11,446 nt of DNA from an uncultured Saprospiraceae bacterium (lineage in GTDB: Bacteria > Bacteroidota > Bacteroidia > Chitinophagales > Saprospiraceae). Shown here piece by piece: positions 1 through 6,469 of this stretch. A program made the translations under genes and the position numbers. Numbering within the stretch: the stretch's first letter is position 1; the number at the start of each line of letters is the position of its first letter. Below the pieces are notes generated by a model that was not told the origin of the DNA, did no database searches, and worked only from the letters and a program-made list of their open reading frames with translations. The stretch lies in the NCBI GenBank assembly GCA_937942465.1, contig CALDEO010000156.1:1-11446 (forward strand). Reading direction: 5' to 3'.

Positions 1-882
1 GGATATGATGTACAAACCACCAAAATATCTCAAGAAGACCTCAATGATCAACTCAATGCATTTGATGCTATCTGTGTGAGATCTGCCACTAAGGTACGAA
101 CGGAGCTCATCGATAAATGCCCTAACCTCAAACTCATAGGAAGAGGTGGTGTAGGTCTAGACAATATTGATGTAGACTATGCTCGATCTAAGAATGTATC
201 CGTTATCAATACGCCAGCGGCTTCTTCACAGTCTGTAGCTGAGTTGGCATTTGCACATATGTACAGTCTAGCACGATTTGGATATAAATCCAATAGAGCT
301 ATGCCCTTAGAAGGTGCAGCAGATTTTAAATCATTAAAAAAATCATACTCCAAAGGATTTGAGCTAAGTGGCAAGACACTTGGTATAATCGGAGGAGGAC
401 GTATCGGCCAAGCCACTGCCAAGCTAGCACTAGGTGTAGGTATGGAGGTTGTATTTGTAGATCCATTTGTAGAGAATATCCATATGGATATGACGGTAGC
501 AGGTCAGGCGATAAGCGTAGACCTCAAGACTGTACCGATGGAAGAAATGCTTCCAAAAGTTGATGTGATATCTTTACATATTCCATTCACTGGCAAGGCA
601 GTATTATCTGATGCTGAGTTTAACCAGATGAAGGATGGTGTAGTCGTTGTCAATGCAGCAAGAGGAGGTACGATCGATGAAGATGCATTACTCAAAGCAC
701 TAGATAGTGGCAAAGTATATGCTGCAGGATTGGATGTATTTATCAATGAACCTACTCCGAGAGTAGATTTACTATCACATCCTAATATCTCATTGACTCC
801 ACATATCGGAGCAAGTACAGCCGAAGCTCAAGAAAGAATAGGTATAGAACTAGCAGAGCAAATAATCGCTCACTTCAACTAG
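1..882 (+). CDS. serA: D-3-phosphoglycerate dehydrogenase, short form, 5' end missing
   Basis: Oxidises 3-phosphoglycerate with NAD+ to 3-phosphohydroxypyruvate, the first step of serine synthesis, in the cytoplasm. The reading frame is open from base 1, so the gene enters from outside; the GTG at 76 is an internal valine codon, not the start. By comparison with the family about 20 N-terminal residues are missing. Visible are the substrate-domain motif GRGGVGLDNID (about 139-171), the Rossmann loop GGGRIG (391-408), and the catalytic triad of D-2-hydroxyacid dehydrogenases: Arg at 661-663 (NAARGG), Glu at 748-750 (INEP) and His at 802-804 (TPHIGAS). The protein stops soon after the NAD domain with no ACT domain, as in the short SerA type common in Bacteroidota, so allosteric serine inhibition through ACT is not expected. 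Another 2-hydroxyacid dehydrogenase specificity is possible but less likely. Confidence 0.9.
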   Translation, partial: GYDVQTTKISQEDLNDQLNAFDAICVRSATKVRTELIDKCPNLKLIGRGGVGLDNIDVDYARSKNVSVINTPAASSQSVAELAFAHMYSLARFGYKSNRAMPLEGAADFKSLKKSYSKGFELSGKTLGIIGGGRIGQATAKLALGVGMEVVFVDPFVENIHMDMTVAGQAISVDLKTVPMEEMLPKVDVISLHIPFTGKAVLSDAEFNQMKDGVVVVNAARGGTIDEDALLKALDSGKVYAAGLDVFINEPTPRVDLLSHPNISLTPHIGASTAEAQERIGIELAEQIIAHFN

Positions 883-900
883 TCATAAAAATAGATAATC

Positions 901-950
901 TGCGGATATTATTGATCCTACATTACGTGATGGGAAATATAATATCCGTA
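901..950. repeat. Inverted repeat at the serA/antiporter convergent junction
   Basis: Bases 901-912 can pair with 939-950 (12 positions, one G-U), leaving a 26-nt loop in which TCC (916-918) can also pair with GGA (933-935). It lies between serA and the antiporter stop codons and runs into the last codons of the antiporter gene. It could be a weak bidirectional transcription end, but no T-run follows on either strand, so the role is uncertain. Confidence 0.35.
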
Positions 951-1835
951 GAATATTAATAACATCACTCCCTCCCATCTAGAGATCCTTCTAGATAGAC
1001 AGATCACCGCAAACATCAATGTCATCGCTATCATAAATGGGATACTAAATACCAATATCTCTGGCGGAATAATCAATACTCCGAAAAATCTAGGTATCGC
1101 CATCACTGCGTACGTATTGAATATATTAGATCCAATCACATTACCCACAGCTATAGCATGTTGTCCTTTACGAGCAGCCATAATACTGACTACCAACTCT
1201 GGCAATGAAGTACCCAATGCAACTGCTGTAAGTGCAATAATATCAGCAGGAATCCCTAAAATAGAACTCGCCTCTGTTATCGCTACCACCGTATAGTTGG
1301 CTCCTAGATATACAAATAGACCACCTAAAACTAGATAGACATAGGTCATTGGCGATAAGCTTGGTCGCTCAGATTTATCTGTTTTTTCTGATTTGAATGA
1401 ATTCAAAAGGAAAACTAGCAATGCAATCAAAAACAATGCTGCATCCATCATCCCCATCTCACCGTCTAGCAGTACAAAATAAAGTAATAACGATGATGCG
1501 ATCAATAGAGGCATATCTATATCTATAACACTGAAGTCCAATTCTATATTCTTACCTATGACCGCCGTAAACCCTAGTATCAACAGTATATTTGTAATGT
1601 TAGATCCTACAACATTACCTATCACGATCTCAGAACTACCAGCAAAGACTGCCGCGATCGACGTAGCTAACTCCGGTAATGAAGTACCAAAGGCAACAAT
1701 AGTCAATCCAATAATAAATGGCGATATGCCAAAATGAAGACCAATCTTCTCAGCTGCCCCTACAAACTTATCAGATGCCAATAATAAAACTGCCAAGCTG
1801 ACTACGAATAATCCTATATATAAGAGTAAATCCAA
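918..1835 (-). CDS. Na+/Ca2+ antiporter family protein (CaCA, YrbG-like)
   Basis: Inner-membrane cation exchanger, 305 residues, a normal length for the bacterial YrbG-like branch. The two inverted alpha-repeats that define the CaCA superfamily are both intact: GTSLPE (50-55) with GNVVGSN (73-79), and GTSLPE (208-213) with GNVIGSN (231-237). Their acidic and polar residues form the ion-binding centre. About ten hydrophobic segments can be seen, with one charged, probably cytoplasmic linker around residues 145-162. The start is a TTG at 1833-1835: an in-frame stop lies six codons upstream with no ATG or GTG between, and TTG gives the expected N-terminus MDLLLYIG leading straight into the first helix. 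It is convergent with serA and divergent from tatC. The true ion pair (Na+/Ca2+, K+/Ca2+ or Na+/H+) cannot be read from the sequence. Confidence 0.9.
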   Translation of the reverse strand: MDLLLYIGLFVVSLAVLLLASDKFVGAAEKIGLHFGISPFIIGLTIVAFGTSLPELATSIAAVFAGSSEIVIGNVVGSNITNILLILGFTAVIGKNIELDFSVIDIDMPLLIASSLLLYFVLLDGEMGMMDAALFLIALLVFLLNSFKSEKTDKSERPSLSPMTYVYLVLGGLFVYLGANYTVVAITEASSILGIPADIIALTAVALGTSLPELVVSIMAARKGQHAIAVGNVIGSNIFNTYAVMAIPRFFGVLIIPPEILVFSIPFMIAMTLMFAVICLSRRISRWEGVMLLIFYGYYISHHVM

Positions 1836-1883
1836 TTTTGCTATATTTCGTTATGAACCTTCCGGTTTTCAATAATAGATACC

Positions 1884-1891
1884 CAAAGTTA
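1884..1891 (-). promoter_or_regulatory. Bacteroidota -7 box for the antiporter gene
   Basis: On the minus strand this reads TAACTTTG, an exact match to the Bacteroidota -7 consensus TAnnTTTG. It lies about 48 bases before the TTG start. No TTG -33 element is seen at the usual distance. Confidence 0.4.
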
Positions 1892-1969
1892 ATCACTTCA
1901 CATTACTAGTGTAGGTTAATTTTGCTTTTATCGACTTATAATACATAACATAATCATAGAATCATTGTT

Positions 1970-1988
1970 CCATACGATGAGAGTATGG
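1970..1988. repeat. Small inverted repeat in the antiporter/tatC spacer
   Basis: CCATAC (1970-1975) and GTATGG (1983-1988) form a six-base-pair stem with a 7-nt loop, near the middle of the divergent 1836-2100 spacer. Apart from this and the two promoter-like boxes I see nothing else in the spacer. It could be an operator or chance. Confidence 0.2.
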
Positions 1989-2074
1989 CTCTGATAGATA
2001 AGTTGACCACAAACTAAATGTGCCAACATTGCGAATCTATAGTTAATAAGTCTGTTCAGAATTCGAATAGATTG

Positions 2075-2082
2075 TATATTTA
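2075..2082 (+). promoter_or_regulatory. Possible -7 box for tatC
   Basis: TATATTTA matches TAnnTTTG at all fixed positions except the last. It sits 19-26 bases before the tatC ATG, a plausible short leader. No clear -33 TTG was found. Confidence 0.3.
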
Positions 2083-2100
2083 CAAGATAGAACAACAGTT

Positions 2101-2901
2101 ATGCTAAAAATAGCCAAAAAAGGCAAAGAGACTGAAGAAGGAGATATGAGTTTTCTAGATCACCTAGAAGAACTCAGGTGGCATATTATCAAGTCATTAG
2201 GAGCGATAGCAATCGTGGCTATCGTATGTATGATATTCAAGGATTTCGTTTTTGACTGTATCATCTTTGCTCCGACGAGTGATTGGTTTCCTACCTACAA
2301 GGTATTTACGATACTCTCCCCTCCTGACGTAAAGTTTATGCAAGTAGAGGTCGGTGAGACCTTCCTTGTACATATTAAAGTTTCATTCTTCTTGGGCCTT
2401 ATCGTTGCATTCCCTTATGTATTCTGGCAGTTTTGGCAATTTTTGAAGCCAGGACTATACGCTAAAGAGCAAAAAGCCGCCCGAGGGGTTGTATTTATAT
2501 GCTCCATGTTATTTACGATTGGAGTCATATTCGGCTATTATATTATCACTCCATTCGCCTATTCATTCCTATTGGGTTATGATGTCGGTATAGAAGTGAC
2601 CAATGGTGCAAGTATCAGTAGTTACGTCACGTACTTAACGATGTTCACTATCCCTACTGGTCTTATCTTTGAGCTACCATTAGTGGTCTACTTCCTAGCA
2701 AGGGTCGGCTTGGTGACCGCTACCTCTATGAAACAATATCGTAAACATGCGATCATTGGTATCTTAGTACTAGCAGCTTTTATAACTCCACCAGATATCA
2801 TGACGCAATTTTTGATAGGTATCCCTGTATATATACTTTATGAAATCAGTATTGGTATTGCAGCAAGAGCAGAGAAAAAATATAATTCAGATTTAGACTA
2901 G
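2101..2901 (+). CDS. tatC: Twin-arginine translocase subunit TatC
   Basis: Polytopic inner-membrane receptor of the Tat system, which recognises twin-arginine signal peptides and exports folded proteins with TatA. The 266 residues fit the family. After a charged N-terminus comes the hallmark FLDHLEELR (18-26), whose Glu24 and Arg26 align with E. coli Glu15 and Arg17 of the signal-peptide site. The loop WQFWQFLKPGLYAKEQ (109-124) places Glu123 at the position of E. coli Glu103, and FELP (189-192) supplies the buried Glu190 equivalent to E. coli Glu170. A further hallmark, TPPD (229-232), precedes the last helix. Six membrane segments can be drawn. The first periplasmic loop (about 52-85) is long, as I recall for Bacteroidota TatC. 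No tatA is in the window; the next gene follows after 10 nt and is probably co-transcribed. Confidence 0.96.
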   Translation: MLKIAKKGKETEEGDMSFLDHLEELRWHIIKSLGAIAIVAIVCMIFKDFVFDCIIFAPTSDWFPTYKVFTILSPPDVKFMQVEVGETFLVHIKVSFFLGLIVAFPYVFWQFWQFLKPGLYAKEQKAARGVVFICSMLFTIGVIFGYYIITPFAYSFLLGYDVGIEVTNGASISSYVTYLTMFTIPTGLIFELPLVVYFLARVGLVTATSMKQYRKHAIIGILVLAAFITPPDIMTQFLIGIPVYILYEISIGIAARAEKKYNSDLD

Positions 2902-2911
2902 AACCATTACG

Positions 2912-3358
2912 ATGCATAGAGTTTCATCCAATTTCACGTTGTTCCTTAAGATATTTGCGCCGACGCTATGGTTCTCTTTCTTTACGCTACTTACGATTAC
3001 CGTATTTGTATCAAGTCGAGATAGTGTTCCATTATTTCACCATCCCTATTTTAGATGGCCTTGGGTTGCTACTTATTTGTGTTTTATCGTACTTATATAT
3101 TTCACAGTGATCCAACTCAAGCGAGTAGAGATGGGACCTAAACATCTTATGATCTCTAACTTCTTTAAAAACTATACCTGCCTAATAGATGACGTGAGTG
3201 ATTTCAAAATTTCTAACTGGTTACTATTTAAGACCGCTACCATATACTTCCCTAACAAAACTAGTATGGGCAAGAAAGCAACGTTCTTGATTTCAAAAGT
3301 TAGATATAGAGATTTCTCTGAAGAATTTCCTGATCACCCTTTAGTTAAAGGGAAATAA
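2912..3358 (+). CDS. Small membrane protein, two helices plus PH-like tail, unknown function
   Basis: A 148-residue protein that I do not recognise as a named gene. Two hydrophobic helices lie at about 12-33 and 50-68, joined by a short loop rich in Pro, His and aromatic residues. After a basic stop (LKRVE) comes a soluble tail of about 75 residues. The spacing of its strands, for example a 'KHLMISNF' strand followed by 'IDDVSDFKIS' and then 'ATIYFPNK', resembles the bacterial PH-like (bPH) domain of small membrane proteins; this is a fold guess from pattern, not a proven match. The ATG follows the tatC stop by 10 nt on the same strand, so the two are probably one transcript. Codon use is like the neighbours. 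It is a real gene by its sensible composition and position. Confidence 0.75.
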   Translation: MHRVSSNFTLFLKIFAPTLWFSFFTLLTITVFVSSRDSVPLFHHPYFRWPWVATYLCFIVLIYFTVIQLKRVEMGPKHLMISNFFKNYTCLIDDVSDFKISNWLLFKTATIYFPNKTSMGKKATFLISKVRYRDFSEEFPDHPLVKGK

Positions 3359-3446
3359 CAATACACTTTTTGTCATTAGATTTAGCTTTACCCTTTCGGG
3401 AATACAGTTGCACGTTTTTTATTCCGATAAGGAAAAATATTTCTAT

Positions 3447-3481
3447 AAAAAAAGCGAACCCTGTATTACAAGATTCGCTTT
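3447..3481 (-). terminator. Rho-independent terminator of porX
   Basis: Arms AAAGCGAA (3451-3458) and TTCGCTTT (3474-3481) pair perfectly over 8 bp around a 15-nt loop. Read on the minus strand the stem ends in a run of seven T (3453-3447). It starts about 39 bases after the porX stop codon. On the plus strand only three T follow, so any role for the tatC operon is weaker. The rest of 3359-3519 shows no gene. Confidence 0.85.
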
Positions 3482-3519
3482 ATGCTCTGTGTTTCTATTT
3501 TATCTACAATACCATATAT

Positions 3520-5076
3520 CTATCTTGGTGTCAATGTCACGATCGGACAGATAATCTCCTCTAGTGATATACCTCCATGCTGGAATGTATCTCTAAAATA
3601 CCGATTGTAGTGATTATAATTATTAGGATATAAAAAGAACTTATCCTCTTTGGCGAATATAAAGCTCGAACTCACATTAGGTCTAGGTAGTCCTACCGCA
3701 GCAGGATCTCTAAACTCCAGTACATCTTTTCGATCATATTGTAAGTTACGTCCCACTTTATATCTAAGGTTGGCTGTAGTCTCTCTATCCCCTATTACTT
3801 TAGAAGGTTGCTTTACGCGAATAGTCCCATGATCTGTAGTAATAAAAAGTTTAACCTTTCTTTCTGCTAGTCTCTGCAGTGCTGTCCATAGTGGACTATT
3901 GAGAAACCATGATCTCGTCAATGATCTATAAGCTTTTTCGTCACCGGCTAGCTCTTTCAATACCTCCATCTCGGTACGAGCATGAGATAGCATATCTATA
4001 AAGTTATATACAATGACATTAAGGTGATTCTGTGTCATGTTGATGATTTGATCATCTAGCTGTTTGGCTTTACTGACGTTGGTGATCTTAGTATATGACC
4101 ATTTACAATCTTTACGGATCACTCTTTTGATCTGTTGTTCCATAAAGAACTCCTCATTCATATTCTTGCCACCTTCCTGATTATCATTTAACCATTTATC
4201 TTTAAATGATCGTTGGATATCTGCTGGCATCATCCCTGCAAAAATTGAGTTTCTACTATATTGAGTTGCAGTAGGTAATATACTATAGAAGTAATCTTCA
4301 TCATCTACTCTGAATAACTCACTGATGATCGGCTCTATTATTTTCCATTGATCAAATCTCAGATTGTCTAATAATAAGATGAAGTTACTTGCTTCATCAT
4401 CCATCTTAGGGAAGATCTTGGTACGTAACAAGTTGTGACTCATTACTGGAGCAGTTTCATCTTTACCGTTAATCCAGTTTTCATATTTCTTAATGATAAA
4501 CTTGCTGAACTCCGCATTGGCCTCAGTTTTCTGCATCGCAAGGATTTCATTCATCTCTGTACCCGACTCGTCTAACTTGAGCTCCCAGCTGATGATCTTT
4601 TTATATACATCTACCCATTGGCTTACATCGAGACCACTATTGATATCCATGATGATCTGTCTGAACTCTACTTGATAGTCTGCATCGTTCTTTTCACTGA
4701 TCAATCTTTTGTTATCTATCAGCTTTTTAAGCGTAAGTAATATCTGATTAGGATTCACTGGTTTGATCAAGTAATCATCTATCTGAGACCCTATTGCCTC
4801 TTCCATCAGATTTTCCTCTTCGTTCTTAGTGATCATCACGATCGGTATGAGGCTATTTTTTTCTTTGATTTTCATCAAAGTCTCTAGACCGGTAAGACCA
4901 GGCATACTTTCATCCAAAAATACAACGTCGATCGTCTTATCTTCATCAAAAGTATCTAGTGCATCGTGACCATTTGTCACAGTCACCACTTCATATCCTT
5001 TCTTTTCTAAAAAGAACAACTGCGGTTTAAGCAATTCGATCTCATCGTCTGCCCAAAGTATTTTAATTTTGCTCAT
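3520..5076 (-). CDS. porX: PorX: response regulator with PglZ phosphodiesterase domain
   Basis: Two-component regulator of the type IX secretion system of Bacteroidota, partner of the histidine kinase PorY. An N-terminal CheY-like receiver (1-122) carries the acid pocket Asp10/Asp11, the phospho-acceptor Asp55 (VFLDESMPG), Thr83 and Lys105. A helical linker (about 125-215) leads to a C-terminal PglZ domain of the alkaline phosphatase superfamily, shown in studied PorX proteins to hydrolyse small oligonucleotides. The expected two-metal set is all present: Asp237 (DNLRFD), Thr271 (TATQYSRN), Asp361 and His365 (IDMLSH), Asp415 and His416 (TTDHGTIRV) and His500 (QHGGISLEE). The 518 residues are full family length and the ATG is followed by the typical IKILWADDE start. 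There is no DNA-binding domain. It is divergent from the HD phosphohydrolase gene, transcribed alone and closed by its own terminator. Type IX secretion in this organism is inferred from this gene only. Confidence 0.95.
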   Translation of the reverse strand: MSKIKILWADDEIELLKPQLFFLEKKGYEVVTVTNGHDALDTFDEDKTIDVVFLDESMPGLTGLETLMKIKEKNSLIPIVMITKNEEENLMEEAIGSQIDDYLIKPVNPNQILLTLKKLIDNKRLISEKNDADYQVEFRQIIMDINSGLDVSQWVDVYKKIISWELKLDESGTEMNEILAMQKTEANAEFSKFIIKKYENWINGKDETAPVMSHNLLRTKIFPKMDDEASNFILLLDNLRFDQWKIIEPIISELFRVDDEDYFYSILPTATQYSRNSIFAGMMPADIQRSFKDKWLNDNQEGGKNMNEEFFMEQQIKRVIRKDCKWSYTKITNVSKAKQLDDQIINMTQNHLNVIVYNFIDMLSHARTEMEVLKELAGDEKAYRSLTRSWFLNSPLWTALQRLAERKVKLFITTDHGTIRVKQPSKVIGDRETTANLRYKVGRNLQYDRKDVLEFRDPAAVGLPRPNVSSSFIFAKEDKFFLYPNNYNHYNRYFRDTFQHGGISLEEIICPIVTLTPR

Positions 5077-5099
5077 AGGAATTAGGTAGTTTTTGTAAC

Positions 5100-5115
5100 A
5101 ATTAAATGATTAATT
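5100..5115. repeat. Inverted repeat in the porX/HD spacer, overlapping a -7 box
   Basis: AATTAA (5100-5105) and TTAATT (5110-5115) with a 4-base spacer; the right arm overlaps the plus-strand -7 box at 5111. It could be a regulator site for either divergent gene; AT-richness makes chance plausible. Confidence 0.25.
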
Positions 5116-5118
5116 TTG
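5111..5118 (+). promoter_or_regulatory. -7 box for the HD phosphohydrolase gene
   Basis: TAATTTTG is an exact TAnnTTTG match, 72 bases before the ATG at 5190. A TTG at 5093-5095 lies 15 bases upstream, shorter than the usual -33 spacing, so the -33 part is uncertain. Confidence 0.4.
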
Positions 5119-5119
5119 C

Positions 5120-5127
5120 CAAAGATG
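5120..5127 (-). promoter_or_regulatory. Possible promoter of porX
   Basis: On the minus strand this reads CATCTTTG, one base off TAnnTTTG. A TTG (minus strand, 5153-5151) lies 23 bases upstream, at the long end of the known -33/-7 spacing. The box is about 44 bases before the porX ATG. The identical octamer stands before truA. Confidence 0.35.
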
Positions 5128-5153
5128 ATAAATTAAGTCATCTATAGAACCAA

Positions 5154-5167
5154 CGAAACGAGTTTCG
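5154..5167. repeat. Inverted repeat CGAAACGAGTTTCG in the porX/HD spacer
   Basis: CGAAAC and GTTTCG are perfect inverted copies separated by GA, in an otherwise AT-rich spacer. It lies in the expected 5' leader of the HD gene and upstream of the porX promoter boxes, so it could be an operator or a leader hairpin. Confidence 0.3.
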
Positions 5168-5189
5168 GACTTAAGTTAGTACCAATTGT

Positions 5190-6392
5190 ATGGGTAAAAA
5201 GAAAATTTTTAATGATCCGCTGTATGGATTGATCCAATTTCCATTTGATATTCTGTACAAGATTATAGATCATCCCTATTTTCAGAGGCTACGTAGGATC
5301 AATCAGATGGGCCTTGCAAGTTTTGTATATCCGGGTGCTACCCATTCTAGATTCCAACATTCGCTAGGAGCATTGCACTTAACCAATAAGGCTATAGATA
5401 TATTGCGCAACAAAAGTGTCGCAATATCTATGGAAGAGCAACGAGCAGTCAATATCGCTATATTATTACATGATATAGGACATGGACCGTTTTCGCATGC
5501 ACTTGAGGGTTCTATTATTAAGGCTAGTCATGAAAACTTGTCCATTGATTTCATTCAGTACTTTGAAAAGTACTTTGGCGAAGACTTTTCTTTGGTCAAG
5601 CAAATATTTTCAAACAACTACCATCGAGAATTTTTACATCAACTTATCGCGTCGCAACTTGACGTAGATCGGATGGACTATCTTAATAGAGATAGTTTCT
5701 TTACTGGAGTAATCGAAGGGAAAATAGGCTATGATAGAATACTAGCCATGTTGCATGTTGTTGATGGTAGACTTGTAGTAGAAGAAAAAGGATTGTACTC
5801 TGTTGAGAAATTCTTAATTGCTAGACGTTTTATGTATTGGCAAGTATATCTACATAAGACTGCAGTAAGTGCAGAGCAGATGTTGAAGTTGTTAATAGAA
5901 ACAGTAATATCAAAAAACACGAACATACCTGAGTTAAGGACGGATCACCCATTGAACTTACTACTCAATGATCATGAGAAGAATGAGATTGATCCGATCG
6001 TAAGGCTTGAATTATTTGCTCAACTTGATGATTATGATATTTGGAATTTAATTAAGATTCTATGCAAACATGATGATTGGACGATCCAGTATTTAGCCAA
6101 TTCTATTCTGAACAGAAATTTATTTTTAACAATTAGTCAAGAAACTAAGTTTTCATGTGACTTTGTCAATAAAATACGTCAGAATATCGGTGTTCATTTA
6201 AAGGTAGATGAAAACGTGGCTCAAAGTTTGATACAGATAACATATGAGTCAAAAAACACATATGATGAGAGCAAAGGCAACATCTCGATCCTTAAAAAGA
6301 ACGCAGAAGTGGTTCCTTTCTCAGAAATCAGCCATTTTAACTTTTATAAAGAGATAGATAGCATGAATTTTTTATGTTATGCCAGACTATAA
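5190..6392 (+). CDS. HD-domain phosphohydrolase, SAMHD1/YwfO-like (COG1078 type)
   Basis: Cytoplasmic metal-dependent nucleotide phosphohydrolase, 400 residues; relatives split dNTPs into nucleoside and triphosphate. The start region FNDPLYGLI and HPYFQRLRRINQMGL (28-42) is typical of the family. HD-domain ligands are complete: His57 (FQHSLG), His94-Asp95 (LLHDIGHGPFSH) and Asp160 in DVDRMDYLNRD (158-168). In that last motif Arg161, Tyr164 and Asp168 align with the dNTP-contacting Lys312, Tyr315 and Asp319 of human SAMHD1. The C-terminal part (about 230-400) is helical and poorly conserved, with no extra recognisable domain. The ATG at 5190 fits the family N-terminus. It is divergent from porX, with 113 bases between the starts; the next gene begins 77 bases after its stop, with hairpins between. 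The natural substrate is not known; a plain dNTPase role is the best guess. Confidence 0.88.
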   Translation: MGKKKIFNDPLYGLIQFPFDILYKIIDHPYFQRLRRINQMGLASFVYPGATHSRFQHSLGALHLTNKAIDILRNKSVAISMEEQRAVNIAILLHDIGHGPFSHALEGSIIKASHENLSIDFIQYFEKYFGEDFSLVKQIFSNNYHREFLHQLIASQLDVDRMDYLNRDSFFTGVIEGKIGYDRILAMLHVVDGRLVVEEKGLYSVEKFLIARRFMYWQVYLHKTAVSAEQMLKLLIETVISKNTNIPELRTDHPLNLLLNDHEKNEIDPIVRLELFAQLDDYDIWNLIKILCKHDDWTIQYLANSILNRNLFLTISQETKFSCDFVNKIRQNIGVHLKVDENVAQSLIQITYESKNTYDESKGNISILKKNAEVVPFSEISHFNFYKEIDSMNFLCYARL

Positions 6393-6409
6393 AGCTACTT
6401 TTGTAGCTT
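6392..6409 (+). promoter_or_regulatory. Hairpin that contains an exact -7 box, before the repeat protein gene
   Basis: AAGCTAC (6392-6398), loop TTTT, GTAGCTT (6403-6409) form a perfect 7-bp hairpin starting at the last base of the HD stop codon. Inside it, TACTTTTG (6396-6403) is an exact TAnnTTTG match, 67-74 bases before the ATG at 6470. No T-run follows, so as a terminator it would be weak; as a promoter box it has no visible -33 TTG. Confidence 0.4.
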
Positions 6410-6427
6410 AATGAATTACATTCATTA
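6409..6427 (+). repeat. Second small inverted repeat in the leader of the repeat protein gene
   Basis: TAATGAAT (6409-6416) pairs with ATTCATTA (6420-6427) around a 3-base loop, directly after the preceding hairpin. It may lie in the 5' leader of the repeat-protein mRNA. It could stabilise the transcript or be chance in AT-rich DNA. Confidence 0.25.
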
Positions 6428-6469
6428 TAAACCAATTTTTAATCTTTAATTACAATTAACAAAAAGACT

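Noticed and set aside
76..78. GTG at 76 as the start of serA
   Set aside because: The same frame is open back to base 1 and encodes family-typical sequence (GYDVQTTK...), so the gene is cut by the window edge and this GTG is an internal Val.
177..746. Minus-strand reading frames inside serA
   Set aside because: They are shadows of the well-supported serA frame and show no motif.
3337..3352. CCCTTTA-GT-TAAAGGG hairpin at the end of the small membrane protein gene as a terminator
   Set aside because: It lies within the coding sequence, has almost no loop, and is not followed directly by T-run; the TTTTT comes about 13 bases later.
3399..3425. GGAATA/TATTCC inverted repeat as a plus-strand terminator
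   Set aside because: Only six base pairs, AT-rich, with no T-run after it; the T-run lies inside the loop.
3370..3564. 64-codon plus-strand reading frame between the tatC operon and porX
   Set aside because: It starts at TTG, runs through the porX terminator hairpin and over the end of porX, and its composition (many Cys, Tyr, Phe) is not protein-like.
4493..4675. 60-codon plus-strand reading frame inside porX
   Set aside because: Antisense shadow of the receiver/PglZ linker region; no supporting signal.
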